64,000 nt of DNA. Origin: Nocardioides terrae (GTDB taxonomy: Bacteria; Actinomycetota; Actinomycetes; Propionibacteriales; Nocardioidaceae). Shown in pieces: positions 14,180-22,902 of the stretch (within the stretch, counting starts at the first letter, position 1; each line of letters opens with the position of its first letter). A program made the translations under genes and the position numbers. The notes below the pieces were generated by a model. The model worked only from the letters and a program-made list of their open reading frames with translations, had not been told where the DNA came from and ran no database searches. The DNA lies in assembly GCF_900112345.1 (NCBI RefSeq), contig NZ_FOLB01000014.1, positions 1 through 64,000 of the forward strand. The letters run 5' to 3'.

Positions 14180-16387
14180 ATGCCTCGTCCCCGAGCGGCG
14201 CTTCGTCGTGCCCGCACCGCCGCGCTGATCGCGGTGATCGGGGGACTCCTGAGCGTCTTCGCCGGCCTCGTCCCGAGCCCGGCGTACGCGGCGAGGAAGG
14301 TGGGGGAGACGACCCCGCTCACCGTCACGATCGACTCGCTCAGCCCGTCGGCGATCGCGCCGCGACGCAAGGGGACGATCACCGTCACGGGGACGGTGAC
14401 GAACACCGACGACGCGCCGTGGGTGGGCGTCGCGCTCTACCCCTTCGCCTCCGCGTCGCCGATGACGACGACGGCCGAGCTGGCCGAGGCGGCCCGCTCC
14501 GAGGAGACCGTCGAGGTGGGCGACCGGATCCTCGCCGACAAGGTCGATGTCGGCGACCTCGAGCCGGGACAGACGGCGCGCTACACGATCGTCGTCCCGC
14601 GCCGGGACCTCGTCGACTCCAGCGGCGTCCCGGTGACCGCGCCGGGGGTCTACTGGTTCGGGGTGCACGCGCTCGGCTCGGGGCCCGAGGGCAACGACGA
14701 CCGCGCCCACGGTCGGGCGCGCACGTTCCTCCCGCTCCTGCCGGCGAACACGCCGCCGGTGCGGGCCGCCGTGATCGCCCCGCTCAGGGTGCACATCGTC
14801 CGCAGCCCCGACGGCCGGCTGGCGCCGATCGACGCGTGGCAGCGGCTGCTCTCCTCGACCGGCCGCCTCGGCCGCGCCCGCGCCACGGGTACGTCGGTCG
14901 GTGGGTCCACCCTCAGCTGGCTGGTCGACCCCGCTGTGCTCGACGCGCTGCGCCAGCTCGCGGCCGGCAACCCGCCGCGCGACATCTCGCCGACGGACAA
15001 GCCGGCCGACGGCGCCACCGGGTCTCCTTCGCCCACCGCCGCCCCGTCGCCGAGCGCGTCGCCCACGCCGGAGCCCGACCCCGAGACCGCGACGGTCGCG
15101 GCGCTCGCCTCATCGTGGCTCGACGCGATGGTGCCCGTCCTCCAGCGGTCCGAGGTGCTCGCACTGCCGTACGGCGACCTCGACCTCTCCGCCGCCGCGA
15201 GTCGCGACCCCGACATCTACGAGACGGCCCGGACGCGCAGCATCAGCCTCGTCGAGGACCTCGACATCCCCGCGACGCAGGTCAACGCCGCGCCTCGGGG
15301 CCTGCAGAGCCAGGCCGCACTGCGGATGGGCGACCCGGCGACCCCGACCGTGCTCTCCAGCGCGGCACTGCCCGACGAGCTGGGCTGGGGCACGGAGTCG
15401 ACGCCGGCGGTCGTGGACGCGAACGGCCGACGCCTCGTGGTGTCCTCGGCCGGGGCGGGCGAGGGTGGTCCGGGGCCGGGCGACCCGCAGGCCGACGTAC
15501 CGCTGCGCCAGCGGATCCTCGCCGAGGCCGCCGTCCGCGCCATCGACCCGGCCCGTCCGCCGCTCGTCGTGACGCTGCCGCAGCGCTGGAACCCGGAGAA
15601 CCCGACCGCGTTCGTCACCGGCCTGGCCCAGCCGTGGCTGGAGCTGGCCGGGCTGTCGGCGGCGGTCAGCGGCCAGGTCGCGCCAGCGGTCGACCCCGCC
15701 GACGTCGACTACCCGACGGCGGCGAGCCGCGACGAGCAGCCCGCCGGCCGGTTCACCTCCGCCGAAGCGCTGATCCGGACCGGACGGACCCTCCAGCGGG
15801 TGCTCACCCGCAACGACACGGTCGCGTCCGAGGTGGTCGACGAGGCGCTCACCAACCTGAGCTACTCGGCGCGCGGCAGCGTCGGCGACGCGTCCGCCGC
15901 CTCGCGCGGGTGGATGCTCGCCCAGCTCGGCCAGATCCGGATCGAGGGGCCCGACGGGCTCACCCTGTCAGGGTCGTCGGGGCGCTTCCCGGCGACGGTG
16001 GTCAACGGTCTGGACCAGCCGGTGACCGTCGCCATCCGCGCGGCGAGCGACCCGGGCATCGACATCCGGGCGCCGAAGTCGGTGCAGGTCGCCGCCAACA
16101 GCCGGGTGACCGTGTCGATCAACGCCCGGGGCGCCCGGGCCGGCGTCCACAACGTCGCCCTGCAGGTCTACGACTCCGACCGGACCCCGCTCGGCGGCTC
16201 GGTCCAGGTGTCGCTCCGGGCGGCACAGGTCAGCAACATCATCTGGCTCTTCCTCGGGGTCGGAGGAGCGCTGCTCTTCGGTGCCATCGGGGTCCGGGTC
16301 GTCCGCCGCCTCCGCGCCTCGCGGGGCGGGGACAGGCCTCCCGCGGAAGCGGCTCCGGCCGAGGCTCGGGCGCACGCCGGTGAGTGA
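14180..16387 (+). CDS. DUF6049 family secreted/membrane protein
   Basis: 735 aa. An N-terminal signal sequence (TAALIAVIGGLLSVFAGLV, then PSPAYA) leads to a large extracytoplasmic region with Ig-like beta segments (LTVTIDSLSPSAI, GTITVTGTVTNTDDAPWVG, and VTVAIRAASDPGID near the end) and one C-terminal membrane helix (IIWLFLGVGGALLFGAIGV) with a short basic tail. Function is not established. It is the positional equivalent of Rv3909 beside murJ in mycobacteria. Its stop overlaps the murJ GTG by 8 nt, so it is probably coupled to lipid II export or wall assembly. TATCCT about 8 nt before the ATG suggests a leaderless message. Confidence 0.85.
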   Translation: MPRPRAALRRARTAALIAVIGGLLSVFAGLVPSPAYAARKVGETTPLTVTIDSLSPSAIAPRRKGTITVTGTVTNTDDAPWVGVALYPFASASPMTTTAELAEAARSEETVEVGDRILADKVDVGDLEPGQTARYTIVVPRRDLVDSSGVPVTAPGVYWFGVHALGSGPEGNDDRAHGRARTFLPLLPANTPPVRAAVIAPLRVHIVRSPDGRLAPIDAWQRLLSSTGRLGRARATGTSVGGSTLSWLVDPAVLDALRQLAAGNPPRDISPTDKPADGATGSPSPTAAPSPSASPTPEPDPETATVAALASSWLDAMVPVLQRSEVLALPYGDLDLSAAASRDPDIYETARTRSISLVEDLDIPATQVNAAPRGLQSQAALRMGDPATPTVLSSAALPDELGWGTESTPAVVDANGRRLVVSSAGAGEGGPGPGDPQADVPLRQRILAEAAVRAIDPARPPLVVTLPQRWNPENPTAFVTGLAQPWLELAGLSAAVSGQVAPAVDPADVDYPTAASRDEQPAGRFTSAEALIRTGRTLQRVLTRNDTVASEVVDEALTNLSYSARGSVGDASAASRGWMLAQLGQIRIEGPDGLTLSGSSGRFPATVVNGLDQPVTVAIRAASDPGIDIRAPKSVQVAANSRVTVSINARGARAGVHNVALQVYDSDRTPLGGSVQVSLRAAQVSNIIWLFLGVGGALLFGAIGVRVVRRLRASRGGDRPPAEAAPAEARAHAGE

Positions 16388-17990
16388 CCAGCAGGCGCTG
16401 CTGCGCAGCAGCGCGGTGATGGCCGCCGGGACGCTCTTCTCCCGGCTGTCGGGGTTCGTGCGGTCGGCGCTCCTGGCCGCGGCCCTGGGCAACCGGATCC
16501 ACGCGGACGTGTTCAACATCGCGAACACGCTGCCCAACATGCTCTACATCCTGCTGGCCGGCGGCGTGATCAACGCCGTGCTCGTGCCGCAGCTGGTCCG
16601 CGCGCTCACCAACGACTCCGACGGCGGCGAGGGCTACACCAGCCGGGTGATCACCCTGGTCGGGGTCTTCCTGGCGGCCGTCACGGTCGCGCTGATGCTG
16701 ACCGCGCAGTGGTGGATGCGGATCTTCGTCGCCGACTCGTTCGACCGGGCGTCGTACGACTCGGCCGTGACGCTCGCCCGCTACTGCCTGCCGCAGGTGT
16801 TCTTCTACGGCATGTTCGTGCTGGTCGGGCAGGTGCTCAACTCGCGGCGCCGATTCGGTCCGATGATGTGGGCACCGATCGCCAACAACGTCATCTCGAT
16901 CGCGATGCTGGTGACCTACCTCGTCGCCTTCGGTGCGGGCGACCCGGGACACGGCCCGTTCACGAGCGGCCAGGCGCTCCTCATCGGCCTCGGCTCGACG
17001 CTCGGCATCGCCGTCCAGCTGCTGGTGCTGATGCCCTACCTGCGCGCCGCGGGCGTCTCGCTGCGTCCCCGCTTCGACTTCCGCGACTCCGGCCTCGGCC
17101 ACACGCTGCGGCTCGGCGTCTGGACGCTGCTCTTCGTCCTCGTCAACCAGATCGCCTACTTCATCGTGGTCCGGCTGGCGGCGACGGGCGCGGAGAAGGG
17201 CGCCGGCTACACGATCTACTCCGCGGTCTTCCTCGTCATCATGGTGCCGCACTCGATCGTGACCGTCTCGCTGGCGACGGCCATGCTCCCGAGGCTCTCG
17301 TCCCTGGCCGGGGAGGGTGACCGGCGCGGCGTCGCTCGCTCGCTCTCCTCGACCCTGCGGACCGCGCTCAGCGTGGTGATCCCGTTCGCCGCGCTCCTGC
17401 CGCTGCTCGCCGCGCCCGCGGCACGCTTCTTCTGGGGCTACGGGGCGGCGAAGGCGGACGTGGAGAACTACGTCACGCCGCTGATCCTCTTCGGACCGGG
17501 CCTCGTCTTCTTCACCGTGCACTACCTGCTGCTCCGCGGCTTCTACGCCCGCGAGGAGAACCGCGCCGTCTTCTTCATCCAGTGCGGCGTCGCGGCGACC
17601 AACATCGTCGCGGCCCTGACCCTGGTCCGGTTCGCGTCCGACGAGCACACCGCCTCCGCCCTCACGCTCGCCTACGGCCTGTCGTACGCCGTCGGCGCGA
17701 CGCTCTCCTACCTCACGCTGTCGCGCCGGGTCGGCGGCCTGAGGACGCGGACACTCGTGCGCTTCCTCGTGCGGCTGCTCCTCGCGGCTGCCGGAACGGC
17801 CCTGGTCGCGGGCGGCGTCACACTGCTGGTGCGCCAGGTGCCCGGTGCCGACTCCCTGCTCGGGTCCGTCCTGCAGTGTGCCGTCATCGGCGGGGTCGGG
17901 CTGGGCGCGCTGGTGGTCCTCGCCCGGGCACTGCGGATCGGCGAGGTCACCGAGGTCGTCGACACGTTCGCCCGCCGTCTGCGCCGCTGA
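16380..17990 (+). CDS. murJ: Lipid II flippase MurJ
   Basis: 536 aa polytopic protein of the MviN/MurJ family with about 14 membrane segments. Family features: MAAGTLFSRLSGFVRS at the start, DVFNIANTLPNMLY and LAGGVINAVLVPQL with the conserved arginine-rich cavity residues. It flips lipid-linked peptidoglycan precursor across the membrane. GTG start (VSDQQAL) within the end of the DUF6049 gene. In Mycobacterium tuberculosis the MurJ protein continues into a pseudokinase and a C-terminal extracellular domain; here the protein stops after the flippase and the rest is a separate gene 93 bp downstream. Confidence 0.95.
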   Translation: MSDQQALLRSSAVMAAGTLFSRLSGFVRSALLAAALGNRIHADVFNIANTLPNMLYILLAGGVINAVLVPQLVRALTNDSDGGEGYTSRVITLVGVFLAAVTVALMLTAQWWMRIFVADSFDRASYDSAVTLARYCLPQVFFYGMFVLVGQVLNSRRRFGPMMWAPIANNVISIAMLVTYLVAFGAGDPGHGPFTSGQALLIGLGSTLGIAVQLLVLMPYLRAAGVSLRPRFDFRDSGLGHTLRLGVWTLLFVLVNQIAYFIVVRLAATGAEKGAGYTIYSAVFLVIMVPHSIVTVSLATAMLPRLSSLAGEGDRRGVARSLSSTLRTALSVVIPFAALLPLLAAPAARFFWGYGAAKADVENYVTPLILFGPGLVFFTVHYLLLRGFYAREENRAVFFIQCGVAATNIVAALTLVRFASDEHTASALTLAYGLSYAVGATLSYLTLSRRVGGLRTRTLVRFLVRLLLAAAGTALVAGGVTLLVRQVPGADSLLGSVLQCAVIGGVGLGALVVLARALRIGEVTEVVDTFARRLRR

Positions 17991-18083
17991 GGCGTTCCGC
18001 TCCCGTGGTGAGGTGCCGACCAATTAGCATGCGAACCGGCCGTGCCTTTCGGGACGGTCGAGCGAGCTCACCTGGGGAGGGCC

Positions 18084-19910
18084 ATGGCGATCAAGCGTCC
18101 CGGTGACGTCCTCGCGGGGCGCTACCGGCTCGATGACCTGATGGCCGAGTCCGGGAACGGCCGGTTCTGGCGTGGGCACGACCAGGTGCTGTCGCGCGCC
18201 GTCGCGATCCACGTCATCGACGCCGACGACGAGCGGGCCGTCCGGCTGATGGACGCGGCGCGCGCCTCCGCCCAGGTCGTCGAGCCGCGACTGCTCCGCG
18301 TGCTCGACGTCGAGAACGACGGCCGCATCTGCTGGGTGGTCAACGAGTGGGGCAACGGCACCTCGCTCGACCACCTGGTCGCCGCCGAGGGACAGCTCGC
18401 GCCGCGCCGGGCGGCGTGGATCGTCGACGAGATCGCGACAGCGCTGGAGAACGCCCACGAGCACGGCATCGCGCACGGTCGGCTCAACCCCGAGAACGTC
18501 CTCGTCGACGACACCGGATCGGTCCGGCTGATCGGGTTCGCCGTCGACGCGGCCCTCAACGGGCTCGGGTCCGACCGGATCGGGATCGACGTGGTCGACC
18601 TCGCCGCCCTGCTGCACTTCGGACTCACCGGCAAGTGGCCGGGCCTCACCGAGTCGAACGTCCCGCGGGCGCCGCGCGAGCAGCACGGCCTGGAGTACAG
18701 GGTCCTCCGGCCGCGACAGCTGCGGGCCGGCGTACCACGGGTGCTCGACGACCTGGTCGACGAGGTCCTCAACCGGTCGCACGGCCGGCACGCCGGCCCC
18801 AACACGGCGCACGAGATCCACGAGGTCCTCGCGTCGTACGTCGGCGACCGGACCGGGCTGGCCGACGAGATCGCCGACGAGATCGCCGACACCTCCGTGC
18901 GCACCGCACACACCCAGGTGCATCCCCCGACGCCGCCCGCAGCCTCCGTGGAGCCCGAGGCGACGGTCGCAGGCCTCCCGGTCTTCGAGGACACCGACGA
19001 GGACGTGACGGCGGACCGGGACCGCGGGCTGGACGGTGCGGCCGACGACGAGGTGGACGAGGAGGTGGACGAGGAGGTGGACGAGGAGTGGTACGTGCCG
19101 CGCGCCGACGTCCCGGCACCCCCTCCGCCGCTCGAGCCGCCACCGGAGCGGCCGCTGTTCGCTCCCGCCCCGACCGACGGGGCACCGCCTCGCCGGTCAC
19201 GCTCGGCCGGGCCGTCGCCGACTGCTCCCGCGGGCTCCGACGACACCGGCTCTCCGGCGTACTGGCCGTTCGACGCGGAGCCGGAGGAGCCGCCCGTCCC
19301 CGGCCGGCGCTGGCTGCGGCTCGGCCTGGGCCTGGGCATCCTGGTGCTCCTCGTCGTCGGCGGCATCATCGCGGTCCAGCTGAACGACGGCTCCGACGAC
19401 GACTCCCCGAGCGAAGCGCCGGCCTCCCCGACCACGTCGTCGTCGGCGCCCACGGCACGCCCGATCACCGGCACCACGGCTTCGGACTTCGACCCGTTCG
19501 GCGAGCCGCCCGCGGAGAACAGCGACCTCACCCCGCGCACCGTCGACGGTGACCCGGCGACGAGCTGGCGGACCTCGACCTACCGGCAGAACCTCGGTCC
19601 CGGCGGGATCAAGAGCGGTGTCGGGCTCGTCGTCGACCTGCAGCGTGCCCAGCACGTCGGCGAGGTGGACCTCACCTTCGGCCGGGCCGGGACGGGCGTG
19701 GAGGTCTACGTCGCGCAGACGGCGCCGAGCACGGCCGACGATCTCACCGACCCGGTCGCCACGGTGACCGCCGACCGGGCCGCCCGGGTGCCGCTCGACC
19801 CGGCCGCCACCGGTCGCTACGTCACCATCTGGTTCACCTCGCTGCCGCAGGTGACCGGCGGCTTCCGCACCGAGGTCGCCGAGGTGTCCGTGCTCGGGAC
19901 CCCGGCATGA
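18084..19910 (+). CDS. Membrane-anchored pseudokinase (MurJ partner)
   Basis: 608 aa: a protein-kinase fold (about 12-270), an acidic/proline linker, one membrane helix (about 408-432, LGLGILVLLVVGGIIAV) and an extracellular beta domain resembling a discoidin-like carbohydrate module (DPATSWRTSTY, GVGLVVDLQRAQHVGEVDL). Catalysis looks impossible: the VAIK lysine is His43, HRDLKPEN has become HGRLNPEN (131-138) and DFG is IGF (150-152). The layout equals the C-terminal part of mycobacterial MurJ, whose phosphorylated pseudokinase recruits the FHA protein FhaA, also encoded in this window. ATG start with GGGGAGGG. Its stop overlaps sigM (ATGA). A short DEEV repeat lies in the linker. Confidence 0.88.
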   Translation: MAIKRPGDVLAGRYRLDDLMAESGNGRFWRGHDQVLSRAVAIHVIDADDERAVRLMDAARASAQVVEPRLLRVLDVENDGRICWVVNEWGNGTSLDHLVAAEGQLAPRRAAWIVDEIATALENAHEHGIAHGRLNPENVLVDDTGSVRLIGFAVDAALNGLGSDRIGIDVVDLAALLHFGLTGKWPGLTESNVPRAPREQHGLEYRVLRPRQLRAGVPRVLDDLVDEVLNRSHGRHAGPNTAHEIHEVLASYVGDRTGLADEIADEIADTSVRTAHTQVHPPTPPAASVEPEATVAGLPVFEDTDEDVTADRDRGLDGAADDEVDEEVDEEVDEEWYVPRADVPAPPPPLEPPPERPLFAPAPTDGAPPRRSRSAGPSPTAPAGSDDTGSPAYWPFDAEPEEPPVPGRRWLRLGLGLGILVLLVVGGIIAVQLNDGSDDDSPSEAPASPTTSSSAPTARPITGTTASDFDPFGEPPAENSDLTPRTVDGDPATSWRTSTYRQNLGPGGIKSGVGLVVDLQRAQHVGEVDLTFGRAGTGVEVYVAQTAPSTADDLTDPVATVTADRAARVPLDPAATGRYVTIWFTSLPQVTGGFRTEVAEVSVLGTPA

Positions 19911-20575
19911 GCGGGCCCTCCCGCACCGACCAGGAGCTCCTCGCCGCGCACGTCGCGGGCGACCATGACGCGTTCGGCGAGCTCTTCGCCCGTCATCGCG
20001 ACCGGCTCTGGGCCGTGGCGCTGCGCACGATGGGCAACCCCGAGGACGCGGCCGACGGGCTGCAGGACGCTCTGGTGGCGGCGTACCGACGGGCCGGGTC
20101 CTTCCGCGGGGACGCCGCGGTCACCACCTGGCTGCACCGTGTGGTCGTCAACGCCTGTCTCGACCGCCTCCGCGCCTCGGCCGTACGCCGGACCGGCACC
20201 CTGGCCGACGACCACGACGAGCCGCTCGCGCCGGCAGCAGCCGACGCCGCGGACCCGGCCGTCTCGGCCGAGCGCTCCGAGCAGCGCCGGCTCGTGCTCG
20301 CCGCCCTCGCCCGGCTGCCGGCCGAGCAGCGCGCCGCGCTGGTGCTGGTCGACATGGAGGCGATGCCGGTGGCCGAGGCGGCGGCCGTCCTCGACATCCC
20401 CGTCGGGACGCTGAAGTCGCGCTGCGCCCGCGGCCGGGCCAGGCTGGCCGTGCTGCTCCGGGCGTCCGGCGTGCTGCCCGTCGGCCGTGCTCCGGCGGTG
20501 GGAGGGAACCAGGATCCGCCCCCGGCCGTCCCATCCCCGGACGCCCCTGCCCGCGCTCCGCCGGTGGCCGACTAG
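19907..20575 (+). CDS. sigM: ECF sigma factor SigM
   Basis: 222 aa. Region 2 (about 22-90: FGELFARHRDRLWAVALR, DGLQDALVAAYRR, TWLHRVVVNACLDRLR) and region 4 (about 125-180: LPAEQRAALVLVDMEAMPV, IPVGTLKSRCARGRARL) are intact; a proline/alanine-rich tail follows. Position next to murJ and thioredoxin genes matches mycobacterial sigM. The start overlaps the pseudokinase stop (ATGA), and a putative anti-sigma gene follows. Regulons of SigM in relatives concern envelope and secretion functions; the target set here is not visible apart from possible promoters noted before trxB and trxA, which fit SigR/SigH consensus better. Confidence 0.92.
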   Translation: MSGPSRTDQELLAAHVAGDHDAFGELFARHRDRLWAVALRTMGNPEDAADGLQDALVAAYRRAGSFRGDAAVTTWLHRVVVNACLDRLRASAVRRTGTLADDHDEPLAPAAADAADPAVSAERSEQRRLVLAALARLPAEQRAALVLVDMEAMPVAEAAAVLDIPVGTLKSRCARGRARLAVLLRASGVLPVGRAPAVGGNQDPPPAVPSPDAPARAPPVAD

Positions 20576-20656
20576 ACCGGCCCCGGTCACCGCTGGTCGA
20601 GGAGCTTGTGCAGCAGGCGTCTCGAGACCACCCGACGATCACCCGAGAGGAACACC

Positions 20657-21277
20657 GTGCCCGAGACCCCCGACGAGGAGCTGGTCCGCCGCCTCCTCGC
20701 CGATGCGCGCCATGACGAGCCGATGCCGGCCGACGTCGCTGCGCGCCTCGACTCGGTGCTCGGGGACCTGGCGGCCGACGGGCCTCGTCCGGCGGAGGTC
20801 ACGCCGCTGCGTAGGCCGGACCGCACCGGTCGGCGGCGCTGGGCGGTGGCCCTCGTGGCGGCTGCGGCGGCGGTCGTCGCCATCGCCGTCGCGCCTCGCA
20901 TCAGCATGTCCCCCAGTGGCGGTGAGAGCAGCGACAGCACGGCCGCCGACTCGGCCGGCGGCACGTCGAGCGGATCCGCCGCCGGCAAGAGCCTGGGCGC
21001 CGCCGTGCTGCACCGGGACACGCTGGCGGCCGACGTACGCGCGGCCCGACGACGGCTCTCCGCCTCGCTGCACGCGCTCCAGTCGCAGGGACCGACCGAG
21101 CTCGCCTCCGGGTGCGCGCCGGCCGACTGGGGCCCGGGGTCACCCGCCCCGGCGCTGCTCGACGGCCAGGACGTGGTGCTGGTGCTACGGCCGCCGGCTG
21201 GTGACCGTCAGGTCGTCGACGTGCTCGAGTGCGGGACCGCCCGCCAGCTGGCGTCGGTGACGCTCCCGGCGCCCTGA
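20657..21277 (+). CDS. Probable membrane anti-sigma factor (RsmA-like)
   Basis: 206 aa with one membrane helix (about 60-80, WAVALVAAAAAVVAIAVAP). The cytoplasmic N-terminus (DEELVRRLLADARHDEPMP) is short and helical and lacks the HxxxCxxC zinc motif of many anti-sigma factors; the outer part is Ser/Ala-rich and then helical. GTG start chosen because GAGAGG lies 8 nt upstream. It directly follows sigM, where mycobacteria carry the SigM anti-sigma factor, and that position is the main argument for the call. Confidence 0.7.
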   Translation: MPETPDEELVRRLLADARHDEPMPADVAARLDSVLGDLAADGPRPAEVTPLRRPDRTGRRRWAVALVAAAAAVVAIAVAPRISMSPSGGESSDSTAADSAGGTSSGSAAGKSLGAAVLHRDTLAADVRAARRRLSASLHALQSQGPTELASGCAPADWGPGSPAPALLDGQDVVLVLRPPAGDRQVVDVLECGTARQLASVTLPAP

Positions 21278-21317
21278 CGAAGCGCTGGCGCGGTGCCCCC
21301 GCCGCGACTCGGACGCC

Positions 21318-21343
21318 GGAACAAAGCTCACCTAGGATCGGTT
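21318..21343 (+). promoter_or_regulatory. ECF-type (SigR/SigH-like) promoter of trxB
   Basis: GGAAC, then 18 nt, then GTT. This is the -35/-10 pattern known for actinobacterial thiol-stress sigma factors (SigR in Streptomyces, SigH in mycobacteria). The GTT ends 27 nt before the trxB ATG, which carries GAGGAGA as ribosome binding site. Confidence 0.65.
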
Positions 21344-21370
21344 GAGCCAGGGAGCCAATCGAGGAGAACC

Positions 21371-22375
21371 ATGACCGACCAGTCCGAGCCCCGCAACGTC
21401 ATCATCATCGGGTCCGGCCCGGCGGGCTACACGGCCGCTGTGTACGCCGCCCGCGCCTCGCTCGCCCCCCTCGTCTTCGAGGGCTCGGTGACCGCCGGCG
21501 GTGCACTGATGAATACGACCGAGGTCGAGAACTTCCCCGGCTTCCGTGACGGCATCATGGGCCCCGAGCTCATGGAGAACATGCGCGCCCAGGCGGAGCG
21601 GTTCGGCGCCGAGCTCGTCGCCGACGACGTGACCGAGGTCGACCTGACCGGCGAGATCAAGAAGGTCGTGACCTACGGCGGCACGTTCTACGCCAAGGCG
21701 GTCATCCTGGCGATGGGCAGCGGCTACAAGAAGCTCGGCCTGCCCAACGAGGACACGCTGTCCGGCAAGGGCGTCTCCTGGTGCGCGACCTGCGACGGGT
21801 TCTTCTTCCGCGAGCAGCACATCGCCGTCGTCGGCGGTGGCGACTCGGCGGTCGAGGAGGCCACCTTCCTCACCCGCTTCGGCTCGAAGGTCTCCCTCAT
21901 CGTGCGCCGCGACGAGCTGCGCGCCTCCAAGATCATGCAGGAGCGTGCCTTCGCCGACCCGAAGCTCGAGATCGAGTGGAACAGCGTCGTCGAGAGCGTC
22001 AACGGCGAGGATCGGCTCGCGTCGGTGACCCTCAAGGACACCGTCACGGGCGAGTCCCGCGAGCTGCCCGCCACCGGCCTCTTCATCGCGATCGGTCACG
22101 AGCCGCGCTCCGAGCTCATCGCCGGACAGGTGGACCTGGACGCGGAGGGCTACGTGCTCACCCACACCGGCTCGACCGCGACCAACCTGCGGGGCGTGTT
22201 CGCCGCCGGCGACCTGGTCGACCACACCTACCGCCAGGCCATCACCGCCGCCGGCTCCGGCTGCTCCGCGGCGCTCGACGCCGAGCGCTTCCTCTCGATC
22301 CTCGAGCACGAGGCGTCCACGGCCCGGCGCGCCTCCGAAGAGGCCGAGGTCGACGCGGCGTTCGCCCAGGCCTGA
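21371..22375 (+). CDS. trxB: Thioredoxin reductase
   Basis: 334 aa flavoprotein, normal length for the low-molecular-weight bacterial enzyme. FAD-binding [10 protein letters not shown] at the N-terminus, the redox-active CATCDG at about residues 138-143, NADPH-binding [10 protein letters not shown] and the C-terminal FAD motif [10 protein letters not shown] are all intact. It reduces thioredoxin with NADPH. The ATG is preceded by GAGGAGAACC. Lies between the sigM/anti-sigma pair and trxA, the conserved actinobacterial order, with its own ECF-type promoter. Confidence 0.97.
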   Translation: MTDQSEPRNVIIIGSGPAGYTAAVYAARASLAPLVFEGSVTAGGALMNTTEVENFPGFRDGIMGPELMENMRAQAERFGAELVADDVTEVDLTGEIKKVVTYGGTFYAKAVILAMGSGYKKLGLPNEDTLSGKGVSWCATCDGFFFREQHIAVVGGGDSAVEEATFLTRFGSKVSLIVRRDELRASKIMQERAFADPKLEIEWNSVVESVNGEDRLASVTLKDTVTGESRELPATGLFIAIGHEPRSELIAGQVDLDAEGYVLTHTGSTATNLRGVFAAGDLVDHTYRQAITAAGSGCSAALDAERFLSILEHEASTARRASEEAEVDAAFAQA

Positions 22376-22396
22376 TCCGCATCCTGCGGGTCGGAC

Positions 22397-22423
22397 GGGA
22401 ATGTCCGACGTTCGCCGTAGGTT
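22397..22423 (+). promoter_or_regulatory. ECF-type (SigR/SigH-like) promoter of trxA
   Basis: GGGAAT, then 18 nt, then GTT, the same spacing as the element before trxB and an even closer match to the SigR consensus. It lies in the 93-bp gap after trxB, 46 nt before the trxA GTG, so trxA can be induced separately from trxB. Confidence 0.7.
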
Positions 22424-22468
22424 CCTCTCTCAGACGTTTCGTTCACCTCTCACCGAAGGATGGCCCCC

Positions 22469-22801
22469 GTGGCTGACAACATCTCCGCCGTGACCGACGC
22501 CGAGTTCGATAGCGCGGTCCTCAAGTCCGACAAGCCGGTCCTCGTGGACTTCTGGGCCGAGTGGTGCGGCCCGTGCAAGCAGGTCGCCCCGATCCTCGAC
22601 GAGATCGCCGGCCAGCACGGCGACAAGGTGACGTTCCTCAAGATGAACGTCGACGAGAACCCGGTCACGCCGTCCAACTACCGCGTGACCGGCATCCCGA
22701 CCATCAACGTCTACCAGGGTGGCGAGGTCGTGAAGTCGATCGTCGGCGCGCGCCCGAAGGCCGCGATCCTCAACGAGCTCTCCGAGTTCATCAACGCCTG
22801 A
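22469..22801 (+). CDS. trxA: Thioredoxin
   Basis: 110 aa thioredoxin with the WCGPC active site at residues 32-36 and the cis-proline in TGIPTIN. The start is decided by the ribosome binding site: AAGGA ends 9 nt before the GTG, but touches an in-frame ATG three codons upstream, which is therefore unlikely to be used. Works with TrxB as the cytoplasmic disulfide-reducing pair. Directly followed by an inverted pair of 44-nt repeats that may end the transcript. Confidence 0.96.
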   Translation: MADNISAVTDAEFDSAVLKSDKPVLVDFWAEWCGPCKQVAPILDEIAGQHGDKVTFLKMNVDENPVTPSNYRVTGIPTINVYQGGEVVKSIVGARPKAAILNELSEFINA

Positions 22802-22899
22802 GGTCTCGATACGCCCGCTCGTTCCGCGCGGGCCACTCGACCACCTAGACCTTCGCTGGTCGAGTAGTCCGAGCCGCTCGACGGGGACGTGTCGAGACC
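22802..22899. repeat. Inverted pair of 44-nt intergenic repeats (REP/BIME-like)
   Basis: Unit A (22802-22845) begins GGTCTCGATACG and ends CACTCGACCACC. Unit B (22856-22899) is the same kind of unit on the other strand: its complement begins GGTCTCGACACG and ends TACTCGACCAG. Ten bases separate them. Each unit also contains internal symmetry. I know similar GGTCTCGA...CTACTCGACCA units from intergenic regions of Nocardioides and relatives. It fills the gap between trxA and the convergent GNAT gene and may act as a bidirectional terminator or mRNA end protector. Confidence 0.75.
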
Positions 22900-22902
22900 G
22901 AC

